Shown here: positions 1-9,126 of the stretch, piece by piece | Layout of the letters: each line of letters starts with the position of its first letter | Numbering within the stretch: the stretch's first letter is position 1 | Origin: G963676335 sp963676335 | GTDB lineage: Bacteria; Pseudomonadota; Alphaproteobacteria; Rickettsiales; Rickettsiaceae | Direction: 5' to 3' | Assembly: GCA_963676335.1 (NCBI GenBank) | Contig: OY781057.1 | Coordinates: 62,001-126,000 of the forward strand | Length of the DNA stretch: 64,000 nt | Made by a program: the position numbers and the translations under genes | The notes under the pieces: generated by a model | Database searches by the model: none | The model's input: only the letters and a program-made list of their open reading frames with translations | Told to the model about the DNA's origin: nothing

Positions 1-727
1 TTGCTATATTTGATGCAAAAATTGTTACTACAACTAATTGAGGACTATTTACAATAATATCAACTAGACTCTCTCGTAAATCTCCTTCAGATTTGGAGAT
101 ACATGTTTCAAATACATTAGTAGAATCACATATTAATGCTAATACTCCTTCCTCTCCACATGATTTTAAAAGATTTTTATCAGTAACATTACCCACCACA
201 GGAGAATAATCAAATTTCCAATCTCCTGTATGAAAGATATTTCCAACTTCTGTTTTTATTAACAACGCTTGCATTTCAGGAGCAGAATGCGTTAAAGGTA
301 TCATTTTTACAACGAAAGGATCTAGATTAATTTCTGATCCAGCGGATACTTCAATAATTTTTAATTTTTTACTAGCAACGAATTCCTCTAATCTGGATTT
401 AAGAAAAGTAGTAGTAAATTTAGTGCCATAGATTGGGCATTTAAGATAATTCCATAGATATGGGATTGCTCCTAAATGATCTTCATGAGCATGAGTTAAT
501 ATTAGACCTATTAAATCTATGTTATATTGTTTTATAAATGATAAATCTGCAACAATCATATCTACCCCAGACAAATGATCATCTGCAAATCCAATTCCAC
601 AGTCAACCATAATCCACTTGCCATTATAATGGTAAAGATTTAAATTTATTCCAATTTCATCTGCGCCTCCCAATGGAAGAAATAATAATTTTTTCTTATA
701 TGAAGAAAAATCAATTTTTATATTCAT
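1..727 (-). CDS. rnj: Ribonuclease J, N-terminal part (gene runs off the left edge)
   Basis: Metallo-beta-lactamase/beta-CASP RNase of the RNase J family, which degrades and matures RNA in the cytoplasm by endonuclease and 5'-3' exonuclease action. The visible 242 codons start at an ATG at 727 and begin MNIKIDFSSYKKKLLFLPLGG. The zinc-binding motif HAHEDH lies near residues 76-81, a second metal motif HTGDWKFD near 166-173, and a DSTNV motif follows, as is usual for RNase J. The beta-CASP completion and C-terminal domain lie outside the window. It is divergent from the rlpA-like gene. The family assignment is secure; the activity is inferred. Confidence 0.93.
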   Translation of the reverse strand, partial: MNIKIDFSSYKKKLLFLPLGGADEIGINLNLYHYNGKWIMVDCGIGFADDHLSGVDMIVADLSFIKQYNIDLIGLILTHAHEDHLGAIPYLWNYLKCPIYGTKFTTTFLKSRLEEFVASKKLKIIEVSAGSEINLDPFVVKMIPLTHSAPEMQALLIKTEVGNIFHTGDWKFDYSPVVGNVTDKNLLKSCGEEGVLALICDSTNVFETCISKSEGDLRESLVDIIVNSPQLVVVTIFASNIA

Positions 728-1060
728 TTTATTTTTATTTTATATGGAAAAATTTTTCTATTTTTAAAAAAGTTGATATATTTTTTTCAAAGAGATTTTG
801 CTAGGAAGGAAGAATTTTATTTTTTAGATATTCAATCCCTGCTTTAATTTGGGTATATTAAGCTATTCACTATTTTTTAAAATAGTATTATTAGCGCACT
901 AAAAATTTACTCATTTATTACTATATCTCTATTTAAATATAATTTATAGTATTTTACTATATTTTTAAAGCAAAATATTTATTTATTATAATTTAAATAA
1001 TCGAATATAAAGAATACGTAAGGATAATGTTTTACATAAATAAAGATTTGAATTAGAAAT
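728..1060. other. Divergent intergenic region between rnj and the rlpA-like gene
   Basis: A 333-bp AT-rich stretch with no credible reading frame. It should hold the promoters of both flanking genes, which are transcribed away from each other. The only clear structure is a short AT-only palindrome at 869-886 (8-bp arms ACTATTTT/AAAATAGT, 2-nt loop). A TATAAT-like hexamer occurs near 987 but no convincing -35 box could be assigned. Confidence 0.5.
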
Positions 1061-2197
1061 ATGAAATTAACACACTGTGTTTCAATATTATTTTTATTAT
1101 TTTTATTTTCTGGTTGCAGTCATAATGAGGGACTAATCAATAAATATGGAACTAATCAGTGTTATAAAACTTACTCTAATGCTAATAGATCATATACAAT
1201 TCATGCTAATAAATATAATCCCTTAAAAAAAGTTTCTAATTATACTGAAGTTGGTGTCGCTTCTTGGTATGGAAGCAAAAAGGGTAAGACCACTAATAAA
1301 AAAACAGCCGGAGGAGATAAATATAATAAACGAAAATTAACAGCTGCACATAAAACTTTACCATTGCTCAGTATGGTTAAAGTAACAAATTTATCCAATA
1401 ATAAAAATGTAGTAGTGGTAATTACAGATAGAGGCCCATTTGTTAAGGGGAGAATAATAGATGTTTCAGAAAGAGCATCTGAGGAGTTAGGATTTAAATA
1501 CATAGGAACGACAAAAGTAAAAGTAGAATTTTTAAAAAAAAATACATCTAAACTAATAAACTATGTTAAACAAAACAGAAATGCAAATCAGCATAAGGCA
1601 ATTAATATTGTTGTATTAGAAAATAATGAAATTATTTGCCAAGCATTAACTGATTTTACAAAGCCAAATAATATCATTTCTTGTAAAAATAATGATTCTG
1701 TTAATAACATATTGAAGCAAATTTATAAGATTCACTTGTTAATAATAGATGATTTCGACTTATGCAATCAAATATTACTAGATAGGAGTTATTTAGTTAT
1801 CAATTTTACTAGTCACGAAATTCCAAATTCTTTATTTTATGAAAAACCATTTAAGTTACAAAATTTATTAGATAAAGTTAACATTCTTTACGAGAAAAAA
1901 AAAATATTTTGTATTATTAATAATGGACTGCTTTATGATGAAGAAAAAAGCATTTTACGTTGGTATCAAAAAATTATCCATTTAACAGAAAAAGAAAATA
2001 TATTATTATCAATATTAATAGGAGCAAATGATTTTTATCAAACTAAAGAAGATATAAAAAATTTAATATACTCTCCTAATAAGGTTGATGATTTTGTGAT
2101 TGATAGTTTAGCATTACGTTTACGGCAGAAACTACCAATACCCCTATTGTCATGTAATAATAAAGGATATATCTTAAATATAGATAATATTAGGTAA
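1061..2197 (+). CDS. RlpA-like lipoprotein fused to a degenerate OmpR-type receiver plus winged-helix tail
   Basis: The N-terminus is a lipoprotein signal with lipobox FSGC (Cys19). Residues about 65-157 are a double-psi beta-barrel of the RlpA family (GVASWYG, TAAHKTLP, ITDRGPF, IIDVSERA), which binds or cleaves peptidoglycan glycan strands. RlpA proteins normally end there or carry a SPOR domain. Here the frame runs on to residue 378. Residues 178-280 read like a receiver domain (IINIVVLENN-type first strand, LLIIDD, YEKPFKL). Residues 285-372 read like an OmpR winged helix (LTEKENILLSIL, LRLRQKLP, NNKGYIL). No in-frame ATG is available to start the second half separately. A periplasmic lipoprotein with a DNA-binding fold is odd, so this may be an accidental or repurposed fusion. 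The RlpA part is firm; the tail is my pattern reading. Confidence 0.8.
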   Translation: MKLTHCVSILFLLFLFSGCSHNEGLINKYGTNQCYKTYSNANRSYTIHANKYNPLKKVSNYTEVGVASWYGSKKGKTTNKKTAGGDKYNKRKLTAAHKTLPLLSMVKVTNLSNNKNVVVVITDRGPFVKGRIIDVSERASEELGFKYIGTTKVKVEFLKKNTSKLINYVKQNRNANQHKAINIVVLENNEIICQALTDFTKPNNIISCKNNDSVNNILKQIYKIHLLIIDDFDLCNQILLDRSYLVINFTSHEIPNSLFYEKPFKLQNLLDKVNILYEKKKIFCIINNGLLYDEEKSILRWYQKIIHLTEKENILLSILIGANDFYQTKEDIKNLIYSPNKVDDFVIDSLALRLRQKLPIPLLSCNNKGYILNIDNIR

Positions 2198-2203
2198 AAA
2201 ATA

Positions 2204-2740
2204 ATGTCACGAAGAATTATAGCACAATATAGTGAAAGTTTGTTTGATATAGCTTTAGAACAAAATTCTGTAGATAAATATTATAAAGAAATTGATATTA
2301 TCAATAAAGTTTTATTGAATGATAAGACAATAAGAGATATATTTTCTTCAGTTATTGTAAATTCTAAAAGTAGAGAAGAAATACTACAACCAATACTTAA
2401 AAAGTATGAATTTTCGTTGGTTATAATAAATTTTATCTTAATATTAAATCGACATAATCGTATTTCATTACTTTCTGAAATTTGCAAAGCTTACCTTAAT
2501 TTGATAGATAAACAACAAAACATTGCAAAGACTACAATTATAACCGCTCATCCATTAGTAGGGGAAGAAAAATCTAATCTTATACAAAGTCTATCAAAGC
2601 ACCTTCAAAAAAAATTAATAATCTCTGAATGTATAGTAGATGCAAATCTTTTGGCTGGAGCAATAGTAAAATTTGATAATTTTATACTAGATGCATCTCT
2701 TTCTTGTATGATAAATAGATATATGAAATCTATAGCATAA
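2204..2740 (+). CDS. atpH: ATP synthase F1 subunit delta
   Basis: Delta subunit of F-type ATP synthase, the peripheral-stalk protein linking F1 to F0 at the inner membrane. The 178-residue length is normal. The N-terminal helical domain starts SRRIIAQYSESLFDIAL, and the C-terminal beta-rich domain contains the family pattern ANLLAGAIVKFDNFILDASL. It starts at an ATG 6 nt after the rlpA-like gene and its stop overlaps the tlyA start by one base. Unusually, it is not followed by atpA, atpG, atpD and atpC: the next gene is an rRNA methyltransferase, so the operon has been broken up. Confidence 0.92.
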   Translation: MSRRIIAQYSESLFDIALEQNSVDKYYKEIDIINKVLLNDKTIRDIFSSVIVNSKSREEILQPILKKYEFSLVIINFILILNRHNRISLLSEICKAYLNLIDKQQNIAKTTIITAHPLVGEEKSNLIQSLSKHLQKKLIISECIVDANLLAGAIVKFDNFILDASLSCMINRYMKSIA

Positions 2741-3489
2741 TGCCAAAAACTTCCAAAATAAGATTAGATCAATTTTTATTAAGAAATGGCTTTGTTAATA
2801 GTATTAATGTTGCGCAAAGCATAATTATGCAAGGATTAGTTCATAATGAATTTAATCAACTATTTAAATCTGGAATGCTTATATCCAATAATACTAAAAT
2901 TAGAATTAAGAATTTCCACAAACATGCTTATGTAGCACGAAGCGCATTAAAATTGATAGCTGCTCTTGATTATTTTAAAATTAGCCCGCAAGGAATGATT
3001 TGTTTAGACTTAGGAGCTGGGGTCGGTGGATTTACACAAGTTTTAATTGAAAGAGGTGCTGAACATGTATTCGCTGTGGATGTGGCTTATGGAGAATTTC
3101 ATACAAAATTAAGAACTAATTTAAAAATTACTCTTTTAGAACGTTGCAATGCAAAGTATTTAACTAAAAGTCACTTTTATCAAAAACCAGAATTAATAGT
3201 TTGTGATGCTAGTTTTATAGGGTTAAAAACAATTTTACCTCCTTCATTATCTATTGCTTCTAGACATTGTCATATTATTCTTTTGATTAAACCACAATTT
3301 GAGGCTAATAAAAAACAAATTCCTAGTGGAGGAGTTTTATTAGATAAAGAAATACATAAAGAAATTTGTCAAGATATAGAAAATTGGTTAGAATTTGAGC
3401 ATCACTTTAATGTATCAGGTATTCTGCCTAGTCCAATTTTAGGACGTAAAGGAAATCAGGAATTTTTACTTTATGGATATAGACGTTAA
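2740..3489 (+). CDS. tlyA: TlyA-family rRNA 2'-O-methyltransferase
   Basis: TlyA/hemolysin-A family methyltransferase, known to 2'-O-methylate rRNA. Residues about 6-60 form an S4 RNA-binding domain (RLDQFLLRNGFV). Residues 66-249 are an FtsJ-like Rossmann methyltransferase with SAM-binding loop DLGAGVGGFTQVL (90-102), acidic motif VVCDASFIGL-like (VCDASFIGL) and LLIKPQFEA. The catalytic-type lysines of SALKL and LIKPQ are kept. The length of 249 is typical. It begins at the last base of atpH and overlaps the next gene by 17 bp, so the three are probably co-transcribed. Confidence 0.93.
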   Translation: MPKTSKIRLDQFLLRNGFVNSINVAQSIIMQGLVHNEFNQLFKSGMLISNNTKIRIKNFHKHAYVARSALKLIAALDYFKISPQGMICLDLGAGVGGFTQVLIERGAEHVFAVDVAYGEFHTKLRTNLKITLLERCNAKYLTKSHFYQKPELIVCDASFIGLKTILPPSLSIASRHCHIILLIKPQFEANKKQIPSGGVLLDKEIHKEICQDIENWLEFEHHFNVSGILPSPILGRKGNQEFLLYGYRR

Positions 3490-3892
3490 AAAAATATATC
3501 TTATATTTCAGGATGCATTTGTTTCTAATACCTTGTTAAGTGTTAATAATGAAGTTTTGATATTTATTGGGGCTCATTTGACTGAAAATAAGTTGCTATT
3601 GTTATTAATAGGTCTCTTAGCGTTTACACTTTCAACTTTATTAAATTATTTTTTGGGGACGCTATTTTTTATTTTATGTAATAATTTTTTTTCAGTAAAT
3701 AATTTAAATAGTTATTGCATGTTACAAAAATTTTACTCTAAAAATGGTAAGCTAATATGCTTATTAACAGGTATGCATTTTTTAGGAAAATTTATTCCTT
3801 TTATAGCAGGATTTATCAAATATAACATATATTATGTTATTAGCATTAGTATAATGAGTAAATTAATTTATTATATTTTAAATTTGTTATGA
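3473..3892 (+). CDS. Small DedA/YqaA-like inner membrane protein
   Basis: A 139-residue protein with about three hydrophobic segments (roughly 20-40, 44-72 and 95-139). The order of hydrophobic blocks and the central GTLFFILCN...YSKNGKL...FIPFIAGF pattern resemble the short YqaA-type members of the DedA/SNARE-associated family, which are undecaprenyl-phosphate or lipid flippase relatives of about 140 residues. The start ATG at 3473 lies inside tlyA (17-bp overlap) and the stop overlaps the tgt start by 4 bp (ATGA), a translational-coupling arrangement. The family call rests on topology and sparse motifs, so it is moderate. Confidence 0.6.
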   Translation: MDIDVKKIYLIFQDAFVSNTLLSVNNEVLIFIGAHLTENKLLLLLIGLLAFTLSTLLNYFLGTLFFILCNNFFSVNNLNSYCMLQKFYSKNGKLICLLTGMHFLGKFIPFIAGFIKYNIYYVISISIMSKLIYYILNLL

Positions 3893-4974
3893 ATTTTAAT
3901 TTTCAAATCTTAAATACTTATGGAAATGCTCGTAGAGGAATATTAACAACTAAGCATGGGACCATACAAACTCCTACTTTTATGCCTGTGGGAACGAAGG
4001 CAAGCGTTAAATCTATGTTTCCAGATTCTATCAAATCTACGGGTACAGAAATTATCTTAGCTAATACTTACCATCTAATGCTAAGGCCTACAGCTGAACG
4101 AATTTATCGCTTAGGACAATTGCATAAATTTTGCAATTGGTTTGGTCCAATATTAACCGATTCTGGAGGTTTTCAAATAATGTCCCTTGCTCCATTATGT
4201 AAAGTTAAAAAAGACGGAGTTATATTTAAATCTCATTTAGATGGGTCTGAGCATTTCTTGACTCCAGAAAGAGCTGTTGAAATTCAATATCTATTAGGTA
4301 GCACGATCACTATGGCTTTAGATCAGTGCACACCTTATCCAATAGACTATATTTCCGCTAAGCAAGCGGTAGAAGTAACAACACGATGGGCTGAAAAATC
4401 TCGTATAGCTTTTAAACAAAGAGATGGATATGGACAATTTGGCATTATACAGGGAAGTATTTATGAAGATTTAAGAATAAAGTCTATATCCGAGTTAACA
4501 CAATTTGATTTCGAGGGATACGCTATAGGAGGAGAATTAAATGTGAAAGATGGACCTAAGTTAATGTTTCAAGTATTAGACTATTGCACAAGTATGTTAC
4601 CAACAAATAAACCTAGATATTTAATGGGCGTTGGAAAACCTAGAGATATTATTGGCGCTGTAGAGCGTGGAGTCGACATGTTCGATTGTGTAATTCCTAC
4701 AAGATCCGGACGTAATGGACAAGCGTTTACTAAAATTGGCACTATTAATATACGCAATGCTAAATACGCTGATGATCTATGTCCTTTAGAGCATGATTGT
4801 GAATGCCCAGCATGCCTTAATTATAGTAAAGCATATTTGCACCATTTAGTACGTAGTAATGAAATTTTAGGATCTATGCTATTAACATGGCATAATATTA
4901 ATTATTTTCAAGGATTAATGAAGAGGATTAGAAATTACATTGATGCAAACAAACAATTTGATTTTTCAGCATAA
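3889..4974 (+). CDS. tgt: Queuine tRNA-ribosyltransferase
   Basis: TGT exchanges guanine 34 for a 7-deazaguanine base in tRNAs with GUN anticodons (queuosine pathway). The 361-residue TIM barrel carries TDSGGFQ with the nucleophile-region aspartate at 91, GIIQGS, the MFDCVIPTRSGRNG signature with the second catalytic aspartate, and the C-terminal zinc site CECPAC plus a downstream histidine in TWHN. Length is normal. It starts at ATG 3889 overlapping the upstream membrane-protein gene by 4 bp, and its end overlaps hemW by about 32 bp. Confidence 0.96.
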   Translation: MNFNFQILNTYGNARRGILTTKHGTIQTPTFMPVGTKASVKSMFPDSIKSTGTEIILANTYHLMLRPTAERIYRLGQLHKFCNWFGPILTDSGGFQIMSLAPLCKVKKDGVIFKSHLDGSEHFLTPERAVEIQYLLGSTITMALDQCTPYPIDYISAKQAVEVTTRWAEKSRIAFKQRDGYGQFGIIQGSIYEDLRIKSISELTQFDFEGYAIGGELNVKDGPKLMFQVLDYCTSMLPTNKPRYLMGVGKPRDIIGAVERGVDMFDCVIPTRSGRNGQAFTKIGTINIRNAKYADDLCPLEHDCECPACLNYSKAYLHHLVRSNEILGSMLLTWHNINYFQGLMKRIRNYIDANKQFDFSA

Positions 4975-6133
4975 TAGTTTTGATAAAAATCTTAGTATTT
5001 ATATTCATTGGCCATTTTGTATATCAAAATGTCCCTATTGTAGCTTTAATTCTTATAAAATATCCCAGGATGTGAATTTTGATCTATGGCAGCAAGCATA
5101 TTTACAAGAAATTGAGCATTTTTCTCAAACTATTCAAAATAAATATATTGCCTCTATCTTTTTTGGAGGAGGGACTCCATCATTAATGTCTCCACAAATT
5201 ATAAATGCTATTATCAACAAAATATCTGAAATAGCATATGTTGGATATTGGACAGAAATTACGTTAGAAGCAAATCCTATGTCTATCATTGGAAATAAAC
5301 TATTAGATTTTTATCATGCAGGAATTAATAGGATTTCTCTAGGCGTTCAGTCGTTATATGAAGAGGGATTAGCTATTTTAGGAAGAAATTATAGCGTTAA
5401 AGATGTAATTAATACAATTAATTTAGTACAAGGTATATTTGAAAATTTTTCTATCGATCTAATGTATTTAAGACCAAATCAAACACTTGCTTCATGGAAG
5501 AAAGAGCTTAAATTAACACTATCTCTTATTAGTTACCATATATCAGCTTATCAACTAACTATAGAACCAAAGACTGAATTTTATAAACTTTATCAGCAAC
5601 AAGATGAAGATTTAGCAAAAGAATTCTATCTTGTTACAAATGATTTACTATCAAAATCTGGATATAATCAATATGAAGTATCTAATTATTCTATAGAAGG
5701 ATATGAATGTGTACACAACTTAAATTATTGGCGTTATGGTAATTATCTTGGATTAGGCCCAGGTTCACATAGTAGAATATCTTTTAAAGATAAACAAAAC
5801 AAAATAAAACTACAAGCTTTCGATATGATTTATAATCCAAACCAATGGCTACAGCAAGTTTTAAAAAATAATGTTGGAATTAATACAATTTCTATTTTAA
5901 CTGATAATCAAATCGTAATAGAAATTTTAACTATGGGACTTAGATTAGTGAGCGGAATTAAAGTTGATGCCACCATGCAATATTTTAAATCTTCTTTAAT
6001 TGAAAAATTAAATACAGAAAATATGAAACTTTTTTCTAATTTAAATTTATTAGATATTTCAAAAGATACTATCAAATTAACGGATAAAGGGTTTTTGTTG
6101 CAGCAATATCTAGTATTGAATTTATTATCATAA
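4943..6133 (+). CDS. hemW: HemW-type radical SAM protein
   Basis: Radical SAM protein of the HemN/HemW family, thought to be a heme chaperone for respiratory enzymes. The 4Fe-4S motif CISKCPYC (Cys26, 30 and 33 from this start) is followed by SF and lacks the extra cysteine of true HemN, so HemW is the better name. FFGGGTPSLM, RISLGVQS and the C-terminal LGLGPGSHS agree. I chose ATG 4943; a TTG directly before it (4940) is in frame but needless. The start lies within the end of tgt, so the pair is likely coupled. Length 396 is normal. Confidence 0.92.
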   Translation: MQTNNLIFQHNSFDKNLSIYIHWPFCISKCPYCSFNSYKISQDVNFDLWQQAYLQEIEHFSQTIQNKYIASIFFGGGTPSLMSPQIINAIINKISEIAYVGYWTEITLEANPMSIIGNKLLDFYHAGINRISLGVQSLYEEGLAILGRNYSVKDVINTINLVQGIFENFSIDLMYLRPNQTLASWKKELKLTLSLISYHISAYQLTIEPKTEFYKLYQQQDEDLAKEFYLVTNDLLSKSGYNQYEVSNYSIEGYECVHNLNYWRYGNYLGLGPGSHSRISFKDKQNKIKLQAFDMIYNPNQWLQQVLKNNVGINTISILTDNQIVIEILTMGLRLVSGIKVDATMQYFKSSLIEKLNTENMKLFSNLNLLDISKDTIKLTDKGFLLQQYLVLNLLS

Positions 6134-6173
6134 TAATCTATTTACGAAAGCAAAAAAAAATATTTTTTATATA

Positions 6174-6201
6174 TTCATTTCATTCAGAATTTACGTATAC
6201 T
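6174..6201 (+). promoter_or_regulatory. Possible sigma-70 promoter upstream of virB8
   Basis: TATACT at 6196-6201 is a good -10 hexamer, preceded by a weak -35 (TTCATT, 6174-6179) with a 16-bp spacer. It lies 28 bp before the virB8 start, in the 96-bp gap after hemW. In so AT-rich a sequence such matches arise by chance, so this is tentative. Confidence 0.3.
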
Positions 6202-6229
6202 AAAAGTAGAATAATTATCTAAATAAGAA

Positions 6230-6925
6230 ATGTCTAAAAAATATAACGCTAACATTATAGAATACATAGAATCCGGTGATTACTTTAAAGACGCAAGAAC
6301 TTGGTACTATGAAAAATATCTTACTCCTATAACACATAGGTCTATAATTTTATTTATATCCAGCATCATTATATGTGTTTCTTTATGTTTGATTCTTAAC
6401 CTTTATGTGTTATTTCCAATAGACTATAAGATATTTTATATGATATCTACTTCCGTTAATATTTTTAAACAGAATGGAACAATTATTAAATCTGATGCAT
6501 TTCAAAATAAAGACTTGCTTTCAATAGCTGATGTATTAGTTAATAACTATATTATGCAAAGGGAAAAGTATTCATATGATGATTTAAAAAAGCAATTCTA
6601 TTTTGTACAAAAAAATTCTACTAGGCTTGTGTATAAACAATATTTAAATTACATGAATTTAAATAATGCTCAATCTCCAGTATTACGATATCAAAAGTAT
6701 TCAAAACGATATATTAAAATTATTAATTCTTATTATGACAAAGATGATAACATTATAGTTAATTTTGCTTCTCAAGGTATAGATGGTATCGGAAATGTAT
6801 TTGAAAATTTATCCTGGCAAGCAAAAGTTAGTTTTAATATCGATGATATTAACATTAACGCACTTGGAGGAACTAAATTTAATTTTAGTGTGACTGAATA
6901 TGAATTAAAATTATTAAATAATTAA
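6230..6925 (+). CDS. virB8: Type IV secretion inner-membrane protein VirB8
   Basis: VirB8 is a bitopic inner-membrane scaffold of the P-type type IV secretion system and contacts VirB9 and VirB10. The 231-residue protein has a short cytoplasmic N-terminus, one membrane segment at about 38-60, and an NTF2-like periplasmic domain ending in SWQAKVSF and FNFSVTEYEL, the usual closing strands of the family. It is followed after 23 bp by virB9. No virB10, virB11 or virD4 is nearby: hemW and proS flank the pair, so this is a detached virB8-virB9 module, as is common for the scattered vir genes of Rickettsiales. Confidence 0.87.
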   Translation: MSKKYNANIIEYIESGDYFKDARTWYYEKYLTPITHRSIILFISSIIICVSLCLILNLYVLFPIDYKIFYMISTSVNIFKQNGTIIKSDAFQNKDLLSIADVLVNNYIMQREKYSYDDLKKQFYFVQKNSTRLVYKQYLNYMNLNNAQSPVLRYQKYSKRYIKIINSYYDKDDNIIVNFASQGIDGIGNVFENLSWQAKVSFNIDDININALGGTKFNFSVTEYELKLLNN

Positions 6926-6948
6926 TTGTTTATAAATAGTTTTCAATA

Positions 6949-7731
6949 ATGTGTATGAAAATATCTAGCCAAAAGATGAAAATATCTAATTATCTGATGA
7001 TAATTATCATTAATATTTTATTTATCAAGGACAGTCTTGCTATAAGAGAAGCCCGTCCTACTCCAATAGATAGTAGAATTAGAATTCTAGTATACAATCC
7101 AGATGATGTCTTTAAATTTGTTGGATATTATGGATATCAAGCATTTATAGAATTTGCAAAAAATGAAGAAATAGTAAGTGTTTCTATGGGAGATACGACT
7201 GCATGGCAAATTGTTCCCAAAGGAAATCGTATTTTTTTAAAACCTATAGAGCAAAATGCTACTACTAATATGACTTTAATAACTAACAAAAGAACTTATT
7301 TCTTTGAATTATATGGCGAAGAAGCTATGGATATACGAGATCCAGATATGATATTCGCTGTTAGGTTTTTATATCCTGATGAAGAAGATGGGGGAGATAT
7401 AATGAAAAATTATAAAACAGCTATCAAAGATCCAGATTTAGCGCATTCAGAAAAATATAATTTTAATTATACAATTAGTGGTAACGAAGATATAGCTCCT
7501 ATAAAAATATTTGATGATGGAGAATTTACATATTTGCAATTTAGAGATAAAAATTCAGAGTTTCCTGCACTATTTGCTGTAGATGAAGAACTAAGAGAAT
7601 CATTACTTAATTATCGTATTAGTCAATCAAATACTAAAATGGTAGTAATAGAGCAAGTATATCCTAAATTATCTCTTAGATTAGGAAAGAAAATTACTTG
7701 CGTGTTTAATGAAACATATCTCAGTCATTAA
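6949..7731 (+). CDS. virB9: Type IV secretion outer-complex protein VirB9
   Basis: VirB9/TrbG forms part of the periplasmic-outer membrane core of the type IV secretion channel. A signal peptide ends near KDSLA (about residue 31). The N-terminal domain contains DSRIRILVYNPDDVF and the C-terminal domain PIKIFDDGEFTYLQF and ALFAVD, both typical. At 260 residues it is full length, unlike the C-terminally short second VirB9 copies known in rickettsiae. The start is ATG 6949; another ATG at 6955 would also fit. It is paired with virB8 upstream. Confidence 0.9.
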   Translation: MCMKISSQKMKISNYLMIIIINILFIKDSLAIREARPTPIDSRIRILVYNPDDVFKFVGYYGYQAFIEFAKNEEIVSVSMGDTTAWQIVPKGNRIFLKPIEQNATTNMTLITNKRTYFFELYGEEAMDIRDPDMIFAVRFLYPDEEDGGDIMKNYKTAIKDPDLAHSEKYNFNYTISGNEDIAPIKIFDDGEFTYLQFRDKNSEFPALFAVDEELRESLLNYRISQSNTKMVVIEQVYPKLSLRLGKKITCVFNETYLSH

Positions 7732-7818
7732 ATTAGTTTACGTTTTTAATAAATATCTTTTCTTAAAAAAATATATATTATATTAGTTAAATAAATATAA
7801 ATATATATTTTTAAAATT

Positions 7819-9126
7819 ATGAAAGTATCAAACTTTTTTTTACCTACTTTAAAAGAAAAACCTCAAGATGCACATATACCATCTCATGTATTAATGCTAA
7901 GAGCAGGATTAATAATGCAAGCAGCTGCAGGAATCTATAGTTGGCTTCCTCTAGGTTTGAGAGTAATGAAAAAAGTAGAAAATATTACTCGCTACTATTT
8001 AAATAAGGTTGGATGTTTAGAAATATTAATGCCATGTATCCAACCTTCACATTTATGGCTTGAATCCGGTAGAATTGATTCCTATGGAAAAGAAATGCTA
8101 AAAATAAATGATCGTCATGAGAATCAATTAGTTTTTAGTCCTACTGGAGAAGAATTAGTTACAGATATATTTCGAGCACATATTAAATCTTATAAAGATT
8201 TACCAAAAAATTTATATCATATTCAATGGAAATTTCGAGATGAAATTAGACCTAGATTTGGAGTCATGAGAAGTAGAGAATTTTTAATGAAGGATGGATA
8301 TTCATTTGATATTGATGAAACAGAATCCCGTAAATCTTATTATCTTATGTACAAAACTTATTTAGATATTTTTCATAGTATGGGATTAAATGTAATTCCA
8401 GTAAAAGCTAATAGTGGCGCGATTGGTGGAAATTTAAATCATGAATTTCATATTCTATCTGAAGTAGGAGAAAACTTAATATATTATGACGAAAAATGGT
8501 CTCAAATTTTATCTAAAGATACTATAAATTATGACAAATATTTGAATTCTAATTTATATGCAGTAGCAGAAGAAGAACATAACGAATCCAATAATAATGA
8601 AGCGATAATAAAGGGAAGAAGTATAGAAGTAGGACATATATTTTACTTTTCTACAAAATACTCAGAAAGTATGAAAGCGTATGTTTCTGGATATAGTGGT
8701 CAAATGCCAGTACATATGGGGTCATATGGTATTGGAATTTCTAGACTTATTGGAGCTCTAATTGAAGTTAATAATGATGCTAATGGAATTATTTGGCCTC
8801 AAGATATAGCTCCATTTTTAGTGTCTATAATTAATTTAAAAAAACATGATACAGAAGCATGTAGTATTGCTGATAATATTTATTCAAAATTATTAGAGCA
8901 TAATGTTGAAGTACTTTACGATGATACGGATCAAAGGTCTGGTAGTAAGCTTGTAATTCATGATCTTATTGGCATTCCTTGGCAAGTTATTATTGGTTCA
9001 AAAATAAAGCAAGGAATTATTGAATTCAAAAACCGCTCTACTAAAAAAATTATAGATTTGACAATAGATACTGTAATTGATTATATCATTAGTTTGAATA
9101 GTAAAGTTAATAAATATGTCGTTTAA
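7819..9126 (+). CDS. proS: Prolyl-tRNA synthetase (short alphaproteobacterial type)
   Basis: Class II aminoacyl-tRNA synthetase that charges tRNA-Pro. Motif 2 appears as FRDEIRPRFGVMRSREF and motif 3 as GSYGIGISRLIGALIE. The 435-residue length lacks the roughly 180-residue editing insertion present in ProS of E. coli, which is normal for alphaproteobacteria. The C-terminal anticodon-binding domain includes EVLYDDTDQRSGSK. The stop lies 11 bp inside lolC, so proS-lolC-lolD are probably one transcript. Confidence 0.96.
   Translation: MKVSNFFLPTLKEKPQDAHIPSHVLMLRAGLIMQAAAGIYSWLPLGLRVMKKVENITRYYLNKVGCLEILMPCIQPSHLWLESGRIDSYGKEMLKINDRHENQLVFSPTGEELVTDIFRAHIKSYKDLPKNLYHIQWKFRDEIRPRFGVMRSREFLMKDGYSFDIDETESRKSYYLMYKTYLDIFHSMGLNVIPVKANSGAIGGNLNHEFHILSEVGENLIYYDEKWSQILSKDTINYDKYLNSNLYAVAEEEHNESNNNEAIIKGRSIEVGHIFYFSTKYSESMKAYVSGYSGQMPVHMGSYGIGISRLIGALIEVNNDANGIIWPQDIAPFLVSIINLKKHDTEACSIADNIYSKLLEHNVEVLYDDTDQRSGSKLVIHDLIGIPWQVIIGSKIKQGIIEFKNRSTKKIIDLTIDTVIDYIISLNSKVNKYVV

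Noticed and set aside
869..886. AT-only palindrome upstream of the rlpA-like gene as an operator
   Set aside because: An 8-bp A/T palindrome is expected by chance in so AT-rich a gap and no second copy was seen near another promoter.
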